From the IMG/VR virus record IMGVR_UViG_3300037520_001247, positions 1-49,069 of that record: DNA of 49,069 bases; one strand, written 5' to 3'. The notes beneath the pieces are model-generated. The model did no database searches. It was not told where the DNA came from and saw only the letters and a program-made list of their open reading frames with translations. Source of the DNA: a virus. Of this stretch, positions 27,785 to 35,711 are shown in pieces. Position numbers and translations under genes: made by a program. The stretch's first letter is position 1. Every line of letters begins with the position of its first letter.

Positions 27785-28219
27785 TTAATATCTTCTCCAC
27801 ACCCATCTACCCCATCCAACAGGAACTAAACGCCAACGAGGTTGAACAGGACGCTTTTTTATAGTAGTGGTTGTGGTTGTGGTTGTAGTAGTTGTTCTAG
27901 GTGGAGCAGATTCTACATATGCCATTGCGGAATTGCGTGTTCTTTGTGTTAAATTTGTTGCCACCGATGCAGTTCTAGGTGGTTCAGGATTGTTTGTCGT
28001 TGGGGGTGCTTGCCAAACATTTCCCTTTGATGTGGTTGTAGAAACTCTGGTTGAAGTAGAAACAGAATTATAACCATAACGACTACGAAGGGTAGTTACA
28101 AAACTATCGGTTTTGGTAGAAGTAGTAACACCATTTGTAACTGTAGTAGTTTGTCTGGTGGTAGTCGTTTTTACGTTAGGCGTTCTGTAAAAAGATCTAA
28201 TAAAAGGGAATAAAAACAT
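27785..28219 (-). CDS. Thr-rich low-complexity protein B, 144 aa
   Basis: The product starts MFLFPFIRSFYRTPNVKTTT, contains SFVTTLRSRYGYNSVSTSTR, an 11-Thr run and a basic end PRWRLVPVGWGRWVWRRY. It is the paralogue of 27343, in the same order of segments with diverged sequence. GTAAATA (in 28232-28239) lies 12 nt before its ATG. Confidence 0.7.
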   Translation of the reverse strand: MFLFPFIRSFYRTPNVKTTTTRQTTTVTNGVTTSTKTDSFVTTLRSRYGYNSVSTSTRVSTTTSKGNVWQAPPTTNNPEPPRTASVATNLTQRTRNSAMAYVESAPPRTTTTTTTTTTTIKKRPVQPRWRLVPVGWGRWVWRRY

Positions 28220-28231
28220 GTTATTATAAAA

Positions 28232-28239
28232 TATTTACC
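28232..28239 (-). promoter_or_regulatory. T4-like late promoter variant
   Basis: GGTAAATA in the minus sense lies 12 nt before the ATG at 28219. Confidence 0.4.
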
Positions 28240-28279
28240 CTTGACGAATGAACAAAACTAACGTAAGCTCTTTAAATAT

Positions 28280-28363
28280 GGCGAAGTGGTGAAATGGCAG
28301 ACACAACAGACTTAAAATCTGTCGGCGCAAGCCGTGAGGGTTCGAGTCCCTCCTTCGCTACCA
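28280..28363 (+). tRNA. tRNA-Leu (TAA) with encoded CCA
   Basis: Acceptor GGCGAAG/CTTCGCT (with a G-U end pair), anticodon loop CTTAAAA on an ACAGA/TCTGT stem, long variable arm CGGCGCAAGCCGT, T-arm GAGGG-TTCGAGT-CCCTC and an encoded ACCA. It is the only tRNA here with CCA and the only one on the plus strand, which suggests a separate origin. It reads TTA codons. Confidence 0.95.
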
Positions 28364-28369
28364 TCTTTT

Positions 28370-28591
28370 ATGAAAACTAAAGTCAAGGAACTAATCGATA
28401 ATATCGAACCGTTGCTCGCTATTCAATTGAAATATGCAGATCGTTTGGGTCTGGATAGTATCAGTATCAGTGCTTGTCGGGCGCGAGAGTTTGTTAAGCA
28501 ATTAAGAGAATTGCAAAATGAAGTAAAGTCATTGAAAACGGACAAGTCTTTTGTTGCCATGATGGATCAAAAGTTTGCCCATGTATTGTGA
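28370..28591 (+). CDS. Hypothetical helical protein, 73 aa
   Basis: The ATG at 28370, 6 bp after the tRNA-Leu CCA, gives MKTKVKELIDNIEPLLAIQL, a charged helical protein (REFVKQLRELQNEVKSLKTD). It may be co-transcribed with the tRNA. It ends 1 bp from the convergent gene. Function unknown. Confidence 0.65.
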   Translation: MKTKVKELIDNIEPLLAIQLKYADRLGLDSISISACRAREFVKQLRELQNEVKSLKTDKSFVAMMDQKFAHVL

Positions 28592-28592
28592 T

Positions 28593-29813
28593 TTAGGTAG
28601 TCGGAGGAAATATTTTTTCTCTTTGGGCTTGGGGAACGTCCAATAAAACCTTATCTTTATTTTTACTTGCCATCACTGCCTTGATCATTTTTTCTGGAAC
28701 TTCTTTTTTATCTGTTAAATAAAATGATTCATAATTTCTTATTCTTTTTGCCACCATATATGGTCTTTCGTTGGTCAGCTTGACAAGGTTTTCATAGGAA
28801 AAATCTTCAATATCAAAGTTTTTTTCTGGAAGATAACCACCTCCTTCGATGTCTTTGATTAGATACTTGCCATTTTCTTTGTGAGTCAAAAGACTCAGAA
28901 TATAAGGGTGGTATTTTTCTTGTGGTTTTTGGTTTCCTCTACCTTTCATTTCTCCTAAAAATTCTCCTGACTGTAAAATAAAAGTCAAATAAGGTTTGGC
29001 CAAAAGAATTCCATCTTTTTGTTTTTTCATTTCTCGTAATGACAAAACAGTATCGGTGTGTGCAAATGCTCCTTTGTTACCACAGTGACCCATTGCTTTT
29101 CCTTCTTGTTCACAATAGGGACGCATTAAAGTAAACCAACCCATGTTTCCAAAATTTATAAACTCTTTGATGTTTCCTTTCTTCATATCATCGGTGACAT
29201 CAATCCATTGACCTGCACTTTGTTTCCATTCGTTTTCCATTTCATCCACAGTTCGAGCCACCACATACCATTGTTCATTGGGACTGACATTTTTTAAATA
29301 AGTTTGCAGTTTTGGTATGGGTAAAGAAAGCCAGTGTTGTATGGACGTTGAAATTGAACGAGGAATTCTTTTTAAATAGTCTTCATACTCTTCTTTGGAA
29401 CTTGTCATTTCTTGTCCATCTTCATCCAATTGTCTATCAAAAACCACCCCATATCTTTCCATGTCTTTCCACATTGTTTCCATATCTAAAACCACTTTTT
29501 TCAAAATTATCATGACCAAGTTTTCTTTTTTTGCCAAAACAGAAACATTTTTTATTAACTGTTGAAAATCAAAAGTTAGTTCTTCAATGTTGTATTCTTT
29601 AATTTCTTTCTTGTATTCTTCTTCGGTTTTATCTTTTGCACCAAATTCAGATTTTATCGAGGACTCTTGGTATTGAAGAGGAAACCCTTCAGGAAGATCG
29701 GCAAACTTTTGAATAATCTTGTTAAACATGGGAAGAAGTCTTTCTTTTCTTTTTTCATTCAAGATTTCTCTTGTATAAATTTCTTCCAAAATGATTTGAT
29801 CCTTTGATCGCAT
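28593..29813 (-). CDS. PcfJ-like protein with MRxKD leader
   Basis: This 406-residue protein begins MRSKDQIILEEIYTREIL, the recurring leader with ILE. Its C-terminal half has YCEQEGKAMGHCG at 233-245, VLSLRE at 256-261, PYLTFIL and GEMKGRGNQKPQ at 288-299. These are the spaced motifs of PcfJ-like domains from phages and conjugative elements. The biochemical role of the domain is not established. Its start lies 12 bp from a divergent gene, and both appear to use a shared palindromic late promoter. Confidence 0.7.
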   Translation of the reverse strand: MRSKDQIILEEIYTREILNEKRKERLLPMFNKIIQKFADLPEGFPLQYQESSIKSEFGAKDKTEEEYKKEIKEYNIEELTFDFQQLIKNVSVLAKKENLVMIILKKVVLDMETMWKDMERYGVVFDRQLDEDGQEMTSSKEEYEDYLKRIPRSISTSIQHWLSLPIPKLQTYLKNVSPNEQWYVVARTVDEMENEWKQSAGQWIDVTDDMKKGNIKEFINFGNMGWFTLMRPYCEQEGKAMGHCGNKGAFAHTDTVLSLREMKKQKDGILLAKPYLTFILQSGEFLGEMKGRGNQKPQEKYHPYILSLLTHKENGKYLIKDIEGGGYLPEKNFDIEDFSYENLVKLTNERPYMVAKRIRNYESFYLTDKKEVPEKMIKAVMASKNKDKVLLDVPQAQREKIFPPTT

Positions 29814-29828
29814 ATAAATATATTTATG
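29811..29828. promoter_or_regulatory. Overlapping divergent late promoters
   Basis: Only 12 bp separate two divergent start codons. On the plus strand TATAAATA (29813-29820) ends 5 nt before the ATG at 29826. On the minus strand CATAAATA (29821-29828) ends 7 nt before the ATG at 29813. Together they form the palindrome ATAAATATATTTAT, and each promoter overlaps the other gene's start codon. Confidence 0.65.
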
Positions 29829-30224
29829 TTAAGATTGCTTCCAGTAATAATATTGGTGGCTTGTTTCTTTCTATTCTTACCCAACTACAAAGCAGGAGAA
29901 AAAAAGATATTTCATGAGTTGGAGAATGGTTGCTTGGTTTATACTTTACATATGAAGATGTTATTGGATGCTCAAGAAAGATTGGAACCTTATATTTGGA
30001 CACGTACGATTGGTATACAGTTTAATGGAAGATTGTTGGGTCATGCCATTCTGGTATTTGTTTACAAGAACATGACCTTTGTTTATGATCCTGCTCAAGG
30101 AAGTTTTGTTGTGGCTCGCTATCCTTTATATGATCCCAAATCGATTGCAGAAATTGCTTATCCCAAACTTCATGTAACAGAAGCTGCTTTTATTGAACCG
30201 ACTCTGACTCTTCACTATCCGTAA
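29826..30224 (+). CDS. Exported transglutaminase-like protein
   Basis: The 132-residue product has a signal or anchor at residues 4-19 (LLPVIILVACFFLFLP). It then has C36 in ENGCLVYTLHMK, H73 in GHAILVFVY and D88 in FVYDPAQGS, in the Cys-His-Asp order of papain/transglutaminase folds. I infer an exported or membrane-tethered enzyme, perhaps acting on the envelope late in infection. Its 3' end overlaps the convergent gene by 35 bp. Confidence 0.55.
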   Translation: MLRLLPVIILVACFFLFLPNYKAGEKKIFHELENGCLVYTLHMKMLLDAQERLEPYIWTRTIGIQFNGRLLGHAILVFVYKNMTFVYDPAQGSFVVARYPLYDPKSIAEIAYPKLHVTEAAFIEPTLTLHYP

Positions 30225-30585
30225 AAAGTTCTTCAAGTTCATCAGGTGTCAAAGATTCTTTGAGAAGATTTTCAAACGATTCTTTTTTAAGTGATGCTTT
30301 TGGAAATGAATCAGGTGTGATTGGAACTTGGGCTGTAGAAATTTTTACAGGAATACCAGCAGCAATAGGAGAAGAATTTTTGCTGACTTTTCTTTTTTGT
30401 TCTTTACTAATTAATTTTTTTAAAAGTTTCAAAAGCAAAGGACGATATTCATTGTCTTGTTGTGCATTGCTTCCGATTCTTTTAGTAAGCCAAATAAGAA
30501 TGGGTTCTTGTATACTGGAAACATTTTCTTTTACATATATTTTACGATATGCACCTTCCATCAATTTTTCGTCATGGGTTCTCAT
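30190..30585 (-). CDS. Hypothetical protein with MRxxD leader, 131 aa
   Basis: The product starts MRTHDEKLMEGAYRKIYVKE, the leader with LME followed by G, a good LxE-G prohead-protease match. A helical region with Pro/Ile linkers and an acidic C-terminus (ELEELFTDSEESE-type) follow. I infer an internal virion or scaffold-type protein. GATAAATA (30599-30606) lies 13 nt before the ATG. Confidence 0.62.
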   Translation of the reverse strand: MRTHDEKLMEGAYRKIYVKENVSSIQEPILIWLTKRIGSNAQQDNEYRPLLLKLLKKLISKEQKRKVSKNSSPIAAGIPVKISTAQVPITPDSFPKASLKKESFENLLKESLTPDELEELFTDSEESESVQ

Positions 30586-30598
30586 TAAAAGCTAATAT

Positions 30599-30606
30599 TA
30601 TTTATC
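30599..30606 (-). promoter_or_regulatory. T4-like late promoter
   Basis: GATAAATA in the minus sense lies 13 nt before the ATG at 30585. Confidence 0.45.
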
Positions 30607-30641
30607 TTGTAAACCCCCATCTTATCTGATAATGTCTGCTT

Positions 30642-30746
30642 GTGCAAGATTTAAAAGGTTGGAAGTTTGTGATATTTATTGGGTTAATATTGTTCACAGC
30701 AATCATTTTATACAAAAACCAAAGAGTATTGAATAAATATTCTTAA
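30642..30746 (+). CDS. Possible 34-aa membrane peptide
   Basis: GTG at 30642 opens a frame whose middle (GWKFVIFIGLILFTAIILYK) is a single transmembrane-like helix with basic ends. It stops just before the next ATG. Another frame of equal length overlaps it, so this call is weak. Confidence 0.3.
   Translation: MQDLKGWKFVIFIGLILFTAIILYKNQRVLNKYS
30732..30739 (+). promoter_or_regulatory. T4-like late promoter
   Basis: AATAAATA lies 8 nt before the ATG at 30748, predicting a leader of about 3 nt. Confidence 0.55.
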
Positions 30747-30747
30747 T

Positions 30748-31683
30748 ATGGCAAAACTGAATAGAATCATATTGGCTGCTCTTCGTAAATCCAATAAACC
30801 AGAAAACTTAAAGGGTATTGTAGCAAGAGGATATGCTTATGATTATGCAAAATATTTGATAGGATTTGGGGATGAATTACCATCTGTTGTTACCGATTGG
30901 ATAATCGAAAAGGGACAACCAAGAACTACGCTCGAATTGGTAAAAAAAATGGATGAGAAAGGAATGGAAGTTCCTGAAGGATTTATAAAAAATATTTGTA
31001 AAGATACTACTTTGGCAATCAAATATGTATCGGATGCAATAGATTCTGATACACCGATACCCGAAATAGTTATGGATTCAATAACTGAAAGGGCTAATAA
31101 TCAATTACAAGATTTTGGATTTGCTGAAAAAATATTAGAAATAGTTTTAAAAATGGAAATGAGAGGACTTGAAGTTCCTGAAACATTTATGCAAATTGTT
31201 TACAATAGTCCTGTAACTACGGCTGAATATGCTCTTCAAAAGTATGACTATGATCCTGAAACAACATTAGATCAAGAATTGTTTAATTCAATCATCAAAA
31301 ATGAAAACGCAATTACCAAATTCATACGTGAATTTTTGGCAAAAGATTTGGATGTCAGTTTGCTTTCTTTGGAACAATGGAACGCAATGGCTGAAAAAAT
31401 ATCTCCCCACATTGGAGTTAGTGATACTGTTTATGTTTTGGTTAGAAGATTAATTGAAAATGGCTTGATTAAAAGCTATAAACAAATAAGCAGAAAATTA
31501 ATTCAAATTATTTTAAGAGATTCAAAAACAGTAAACAAGTTTGCTCACTTCATTCTTCCATATGTCAAAGAATTACCTGAAGAAATCAAAAGCAAAGTAA
31601 CAGATCAAAAAGTATTAAAACCTGATTGGAGAAAGGTTAATAAGTTTGACGAGAGCTTCTCCAGTTTCTTTAAAAAGAAATAA
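30748..31683 (+). CDS. Tandem paralogue 1, helical repeat-like, 311 aa
   Basis: The product starts MAKLNRIILAALRKSNKPEN, contains LKGIVARGYAYDYAKYLIGF and an all-helical middle (AITKFIREFLAKDLDV) reminiscent of ARM/HEAT-type repeats. It ends FDESFSSFFKKK. The gene immediately downstream encodes a homologue with the same N-terminus and C-terminal tag. The virion or host role is unknown. The C-terminal tag may be a localisation or cleavage signal. Confidence 0.75.
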   Translation: MAKLNRIILAALRKSNKPENLKGIVARGYAYDYAKYLIGFGDELPSVVTDWIIEKGQPRTTLELVKKMDEKGMEVPEGFIKNICKDTTLAIKYVSDAIDSDTPIPEIVMDSITERANNQLQDFGFAEKILEIVLKMEMRGLEVPETFMQIVYNSPVTTAEYALQKYDYDPETTLDQELFNSIIKNENAITKFIREFLAKDLDVSLLSLEQWNAMAEKISPHIGVSDTVYVLVRRLIENGLIKSYKQISRKLIQIILRDSKTVNKFAHFILPYVKELPEEIKSKVTDQKVLKPDWRKVNKFDESFSSFFKKK

Positions 31684-31684
31684 T

Positions 31685-32548
31685 ATGGCAAAGCTGAATA
31701 GAATTGCAATGGATTTGATTCAAAAATCCAACAAACCAGAGAATTTAAAAGGAATTGTAGATAGAGGATATTCCTATGATTATGCAAACTATTTGATTGA
31801 TAAGGGATTGGAACTTCCACAAACTATCATTGATTATATTGTAAAAGATACAAAAGAAAGATTTGGATATTCAACTTTTCATCAATCTAAACAACCAAAA
31901 ATATTTCAATTTGTTTTAAAAATGAAAGAAAAAGGATTAAAAGTTCCTGATTCATTTATTGAAATGATTGCGGAAGATCCTAATTTTTCTCAAATTTACA
32001 TTATTGATCTTATCAAAAATAATTTGTTAGATAAAATAGAATCAAAAATTTATCAAGCTTTGACAAATGGTAATAGAATTAAATTTTTATTACTTAAAAT
32101 GGAAGAAGAAGGAGTATTAAACTATAGTGTTTTTCCAGTTAAAATTTTAAAGGATATGTTGGACCTTCTTACTTGGATAGGTTCTGAAGAACATATTCGT
32201 TTTACGAATTCTGAACCTGATGAAGATGTGTCGTATTTTTGTGCAGATATTTTAGATCATTTAATGACTATAAGAGCAATAACTAGTTTTGATCAAATAG
32301 ATCCAGAAACTTTAAAAGCCATTAAAACAAAAAATTCAATAGAATTATTTGTAAATTCATTGAAAAATAACAAAATAAAACATTTACCAAACGAAATGGA
32401 TGATATAATAAATGAACCTACGCCAGCAGTTCATTCTGATCCATATGGAGAACGTTCTAAAAGATTAGTTGATGCTTTTATAAAGTATAAAAAGTCAACT
32501 AATGAAGTTCAAGAAAGTTTTTCTTCTTGGTTTAAAAAAAGAAGTTAA
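31685..32548 (+). CDS. Tandem paralogue 2, 287 aa
   Basis: The ATG at 31685 (MAKLNRIAMDLIQKSNKPEN) lies 1 bp after the first copy's stop; the open frame upstream is the end of that gene. N-terminal 50 residues are strongly alike (GIVDRGYSYDYANYLIDKGL) and the C-terminus again reads QESFSSWFKK. The middle has diverged. It is translationally coupled to copy 1 and overlaps the convergent gene by 4 bp. Confidence 0.75.
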   Translation: MAKLNRIAMDLIQKSNKPENLKGIVDRGYSYDYANYLIDKGLELPQTIIDYIVKDTKERFGYSTFHQSKQPKIFQFVLKMKEKGLKVPDSFIEMIAEDPNFSQIYIIDLIKNNLLDKIESKIYQALTNGNRIKFLLLKMEEEGVLNYSVFPVKILKDMLDLLTWIGSEEHIRFTNSEPDEDVSYFCADILDHLMTIRAITSFDQIDPETLKAIKTKNSIELFVNSLKNNKIKHLPNEMDDIINEPTPAVHSDPYGERSKRLVDAFIKYKKSTNEVQESFSSWFKKRS

Positions 32549-32910
32549 TTTTTTTCGTCTAAAAGATCTTCAATCACTTTGACTTGTTGATCTGACATAC
32601 CATCTTGTGGTGCGCCTTGAGAAAGCATTGCATCTGCTTTCTTTTCAATTGGTGTATCTAATTCTTCTTCTGAGGATTGTTCTGAAGATTCTTCATCAGA
32701 TTGTCCTTTTTCTTCATATTCTTTAACTGCATCAGAAAAACTCAAAGATTGATTACTGACAGGAGATTTAAACGTGTCGGATTCTTGATCATAAACATAA
32801 CCAGCATCTTCTAATTTTGGTTTCAATTCAGATATGCCCATACCTGTAAACAATTCATTTACAACTTGTTCATAAAGAGATTCTAGTTTGATTTGGTCTT
32901 TTGATTTCAT
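32545..32910 (-). CDS. Acidic protein with MKxKD leader, 121 aa
   Basis: The product starts MKSKDQIKLESLYEQVVNEL, the recurring leader (here KLE followed by S). A short basic/aromatic part and an extremely acidic Ser/Glu stretch (SDEESSEQSSEEELD) follow. Such composition is common in prohead core or scaffold proteins of T4-type phages, which supports a scaffold role by inference. It overlaps the upstream gene by 4 bp. Confidence 0.65.
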   Translation of the reverse strand: MKSKDQIKLESLYEQVVNELFTGMGISELKPKLEDAGYVYDQESDTFKSPVSNQSLSFSDAVKEYEEKGQSDEESSEQSSEEELDTPIEKKADAMLSQGAPQDGMSDQQVKVIEDLLDEKN

Positions 32911-34247
32911 TTTTTTTCTGGGTTAAAGTCTAAATCTAATTGATTATCGGAATCTTTTGGAAGCGGTCTGTATTCTGGTCTTACAACATTCTTTGCAATT
33001 TTTTCTACAGTTTTACGTTTTTCCTTTGGTGGTTCTGATAATCTATATCTAGAAATATTTAAATTTTTTAAATTAATTGTTTTGTTTGTATTTGGAATTT
33101 GGAATGTGGCATCGCCTTTATTCCAAGCATATATAACATCCCAAATAGTATCATAACCAACTAATTCTAAAGTTTCTGCCACTGATGAAAGTTTCATTTC
33201 TTTTTCAGTTAATTGAATACCATATTGTGGAACACCATCAACAAATTTTAATGGAAGAAGATTTATTCCTTCGTTTTCACTTGGCCAATCTGTTTTTAAA
33301 CGAGGACTTGGTTTATCACCTTCTGTTTTATGAAGTTGTCGCAGATATGCTCCTTTTTCTGGATCTTTAACTCTTTTAATAGTATGAATAATCCAATTGG
33401 TAGGAGTTGAACGATAATCCAAAGCAAGAAGATTGATTTTTGGTTGTTCTTGTCTTGTTGTTCTACTCCATTTAACAAATTCTTTTCCTTTTGTTCCTGT
33501 GAGTTGAATTAATCCTGCTATTAAACGTTTCCAACCTAAACGAATACTTAAAAGACTAGGCGTTTCTTGATTTCCTCTGGGAGGAACTGGCGATAAGATA
33601 TTATTTTGATCGATTAAAAATGCTTTGGATAAGCCATGATTTTCTATTAAATCTTTGGCAATTCCATCTTTAAATAATTTTAATGTTTCTTTTGCCAATA
33701 AAGGAATTGTAGTGACGGTTAATACGTCTCCTTCATCTGATAAAATTTTTATTTTTTTCTCTGCTTTTACAGCACCTTCACCTCCTTTTTGATCTAAATC
33801 ATAAAGACTGATAAGATTTCTAAAAACTCTTCCCATTAAATATTGAGCATCTGCGAGTTTTTCGTCCATACCGCGCTCCATAAATTCTCTGACGGATTCT
33901 GCTTCGTGTGTGGTTTTGGGTGTAAAATCTTGGGCTTTTAATCTTTTAAAGGCTTCACCAGCAGCAACCCCGTATAAAATAGATTTTCTTTTATCTAAAT
34001 CTCCTGTAAGTGTAATTTTTTTACCTTGATCCAATTTAAAATCAGTACCTACTTCTCTACTGCGTCCTCTAGAAACCGCAACTTCTTCTGGTGATGATTT
34101 TTTTGGAAGGAATGTAATATTTCTGGCTCCAGCCGCACCAATGTTAAATTCTCCTGTAGCGGTTGCTCGTTCTGGCAATTCTCTTTCGGGTTCATCTGGT
34201 CCTCTTGCTTCCAAATAAATCTTTTTAGCCAAAGTATCGAATTTCAT
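32907..34247 (-). CDS. Hypothetical protein, 446 aa
   Basis: The product starts MKFDTLAKKIYLEARGPDEP, with YLE before A, again like a cleavable leader. A Gly/Ala-rich region (GEFNIGAAGARNITF), a long alpha/beta body and a Lys/Pro-rich end (VRPEYRPLPKDSDNQLD) follow. No enzyme motif is seen. TGTAAATA (34256-34263) lies 8 nt before the ATG. Probably a late virion protein. Confidence 0.68.
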   Translation of the reverse strand: MKFDTLAKKIYLEARGPDEPERELPERATATGEFNIGAAGARNITFLPKKSSPEEVAVSRGRSREVGTDFKLDQGKKITLTGDLDKRKSILYGVAAGEAFKRLKAQDFTPKTTHEAESVREFMERGMDEKLADAQYLMGRVFRNLISLYDLDQKGGEGAVKAEKKIKILSDEGDVLTVTTIPLLAKETLKLFKDGIAKDLIENHGLSKAFLIDQNNILSPVPPRGNQETPSLLSIRLGWKRLIAGLIQLTGTKGKEFVKWSRTTRQEQPKINLLALDYRSTPTNWIIHTIKRVKDPEKGAYLRQLHKTEGDKPSPRLKTDWPSENEGINLLPLKFVDGVPQYGIQLTEKEMKLSSVAETLELVGYDTIWDVIYAWNKGDATFQIPNTNKTINLKNLNISRYRLSEPPKEKRKTVEKIAKNVVRPEYRPLPKDSDNQLDLDFNPEKK

Positions 34248-34255
34248 ATCTTTTA

Positions 34256-34263
34256 TATTTACA
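34256..34263 (-). promoter_or_regulatory. T4-like late promoter variant
   Basis: TGTAAATA in the minus sense lies 8 nt before the ATG at 34247. Confidence 0.45.
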
Positions 34264-34295
34264 AGATACTTATACTTATTTTGACATTTAAAACA

Positions 34296-34302
34296 CTAAA
34301 TA
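34296..34302 (+). promoter_or_regulatory. T4-like late promoter variant
   Basis: CTAAATA lies 6 nt before the ATG at 34309, so the transcript would start within a base of the start codon. Confidence 0.5.
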
Positions 34303-34308
34303 TCTTAT

Positions 34309-34524
34309 ATGAATCTGAAAAAAATCATTTTACGTATTTTGGAAGAACAACCTGTCGAAACGCCAACCAAGCCTGATACAAAACCAACAACCAAGCCTGA
34401 TACAAAACCAAGCAAGGCTCCATTCCGCAGACCAAAACCAGGTCACCAACCAAATCCAGATGCTCGTAAAAATAGAAAACAAAGAGAGATTGAAGCATTT
34501 AACAAACGTCACGGATTATCATGA
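34309..34524 (+). CDS. Pro/Lys-rich repeat protein, 71 aa
   Basis: The product starts MNLKKIILRILEEQPVETPT, a hydrophobic-basic leader with ILE followed by E. Two exact TKPDTKP repeats and a basic FRRPKPGHQPNPDARKNRKQ region follow. It resembles small basic internal or DNA-condensing peptides released by cleavage. It overlaps the next gene by 4 bp (ATGA). Confidence 0.68.
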   Translation: MNLKKIILRILEEQPVETPTKPDTKPTTKPDTKPSKAPFRRPKPGHQPNPDARKNRKQREIEAFNKRHGLS

Positions 34525-35711
34525 AATTTTACAATAATAAAATAAATGGGTTATTGGAAGATATTGAAATTGGAGAAAGATATCCAAAAAAATATTATCA
34601 TCCCAGTAATTTAGCTCAAGATCAAACTGTTGAGGATTACAAGCACATGCTTTATTCTCAAAATTATGAAAAGATCTTGGATCGTTTGGCTAACTATGCA
34701 AACGTCGATGTGGAACAACTTGGAAATTATCCTATTACAGAAACAGTTGTTAGACTTTTACAAAGAATAAAACAAATTGAAAGTCAAAACAAACCAAGAC
34801 TTGAAGAATTAGCAGTGAAATTGGTTTTGGATCTGGATGAAATGAAACCAATTAAAGAAGCAATCAATGATGGTGTTTTAAAAATTGATGCCAAAATTGA
34901 TGGAGCAGAATTGGAAGATGCTATTACAGATTTAGAAGCTCAAACAAGAGAAGAAGAAATGAGACAAGAAGAAGAAGATTCTACTCTTGAAAGTGAAGAC
35001 TTGACTGATCAAGAAAAAACAAACATTGCTCTTGCAATGGAAATTATGGGTGAAGAAGAAATCAAACAAAGAAAAAAATTTGCCGATGTTTTAAAATTTG
35101 GAGAAGCTTTCAACCATTTATATTCATACAATTTGGTTCGTGATGAACTCAATCAAATGAGTACAGAAATTGCTGATATGTATGGTGTAATCTCATCAAT
35201 TGTTCAGGTTTTATATTATGCTACACCAACTGAATTTGCAGGACAAGCAGCACAAAACCCTGAAGCTGCATTGGGTAGCGCACAAGCAATGCCTGAAAGT
35301 GGTCGCGGTGAAGAAGGTGAAGGAAAATATGTAATCAAAGCCAGAGGCATAACATTCAGTTTTCTTATTCATGAAATCATAAAAGGTATCATGCAATATA
35401 TTTCTATGATGGACGAATTGAGAGGAGCAGAACAAACAGCAAGCCTTGAAGACGAAACAAGAACTGTAAGATTTGCTCAAGCTCAACTTAAAAGAATTCT
35501 AGATTTAATTCCTGCACCTTTTGTTAAACACAAATATTATATCTATCAACAATTGATGCGTCTTCCTATCGATGATTTAAGAGAAATTGAAACAAATGGA
35601 CCAAGAGCCAGAGAAATTGTAAAAGAAATTATTGATGAAATGAGTCAAGAATTTAATTTAGATCCTGAAACTGGAGAAGAAAAAGAAGAACAATATAAAG
35701 ATCAAGAATGA
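34521..35711 (+). CDS. Hypothetical helical protein, 396 aa
   Basis: The product starts MKFYNNKINGLLEDIEIGER (LLE followed by D). It is strongly helical with a Glu-rich middle (EEEMRQEEEDSTLESEDLT), a region ITFSFLIHEIIKGIMQYIS and an acidic end. No enzyme motif is seen. It overlaps both neighbours by ATGA, forming a tightly coupled operon 34309-37087. Perhaps a virion or prohead protein. Confidence 0.68.
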   Translation: MKFYNNKINGLLEDIEIGERYPKKYYHPSNLAQDQTVEDYKHMLYSQNYEKILDRLANYANVDVEQLGNYPITETVVRLLQRIKQIESQNKPRLEELAVKLVLDLDEMKPIKEAINDGVLKIDAKIDGAELEDAITDLEAQTREEEMRQEEEDSTLESEDLTDQEKTNIALAMEIMGEEEIKQRKKFADVLKFGEAFNHLYSYNLVRDELNQMSTEIADMYGVISSIVQVLYYATPTEFAGQAAQNPEAALGSAQAMPESGRGEEGEGKYVIKARGITFSFLIHEIIKGIMQYISMMDELRGAEQTASLEDETRTVRFAQAQLKRILDLIPAPFVKHKYYIYQQLMRLPIDDLREIETNGPRAREIVKEIIDEMSQEFNLDPETGEEKEEQYKDQE

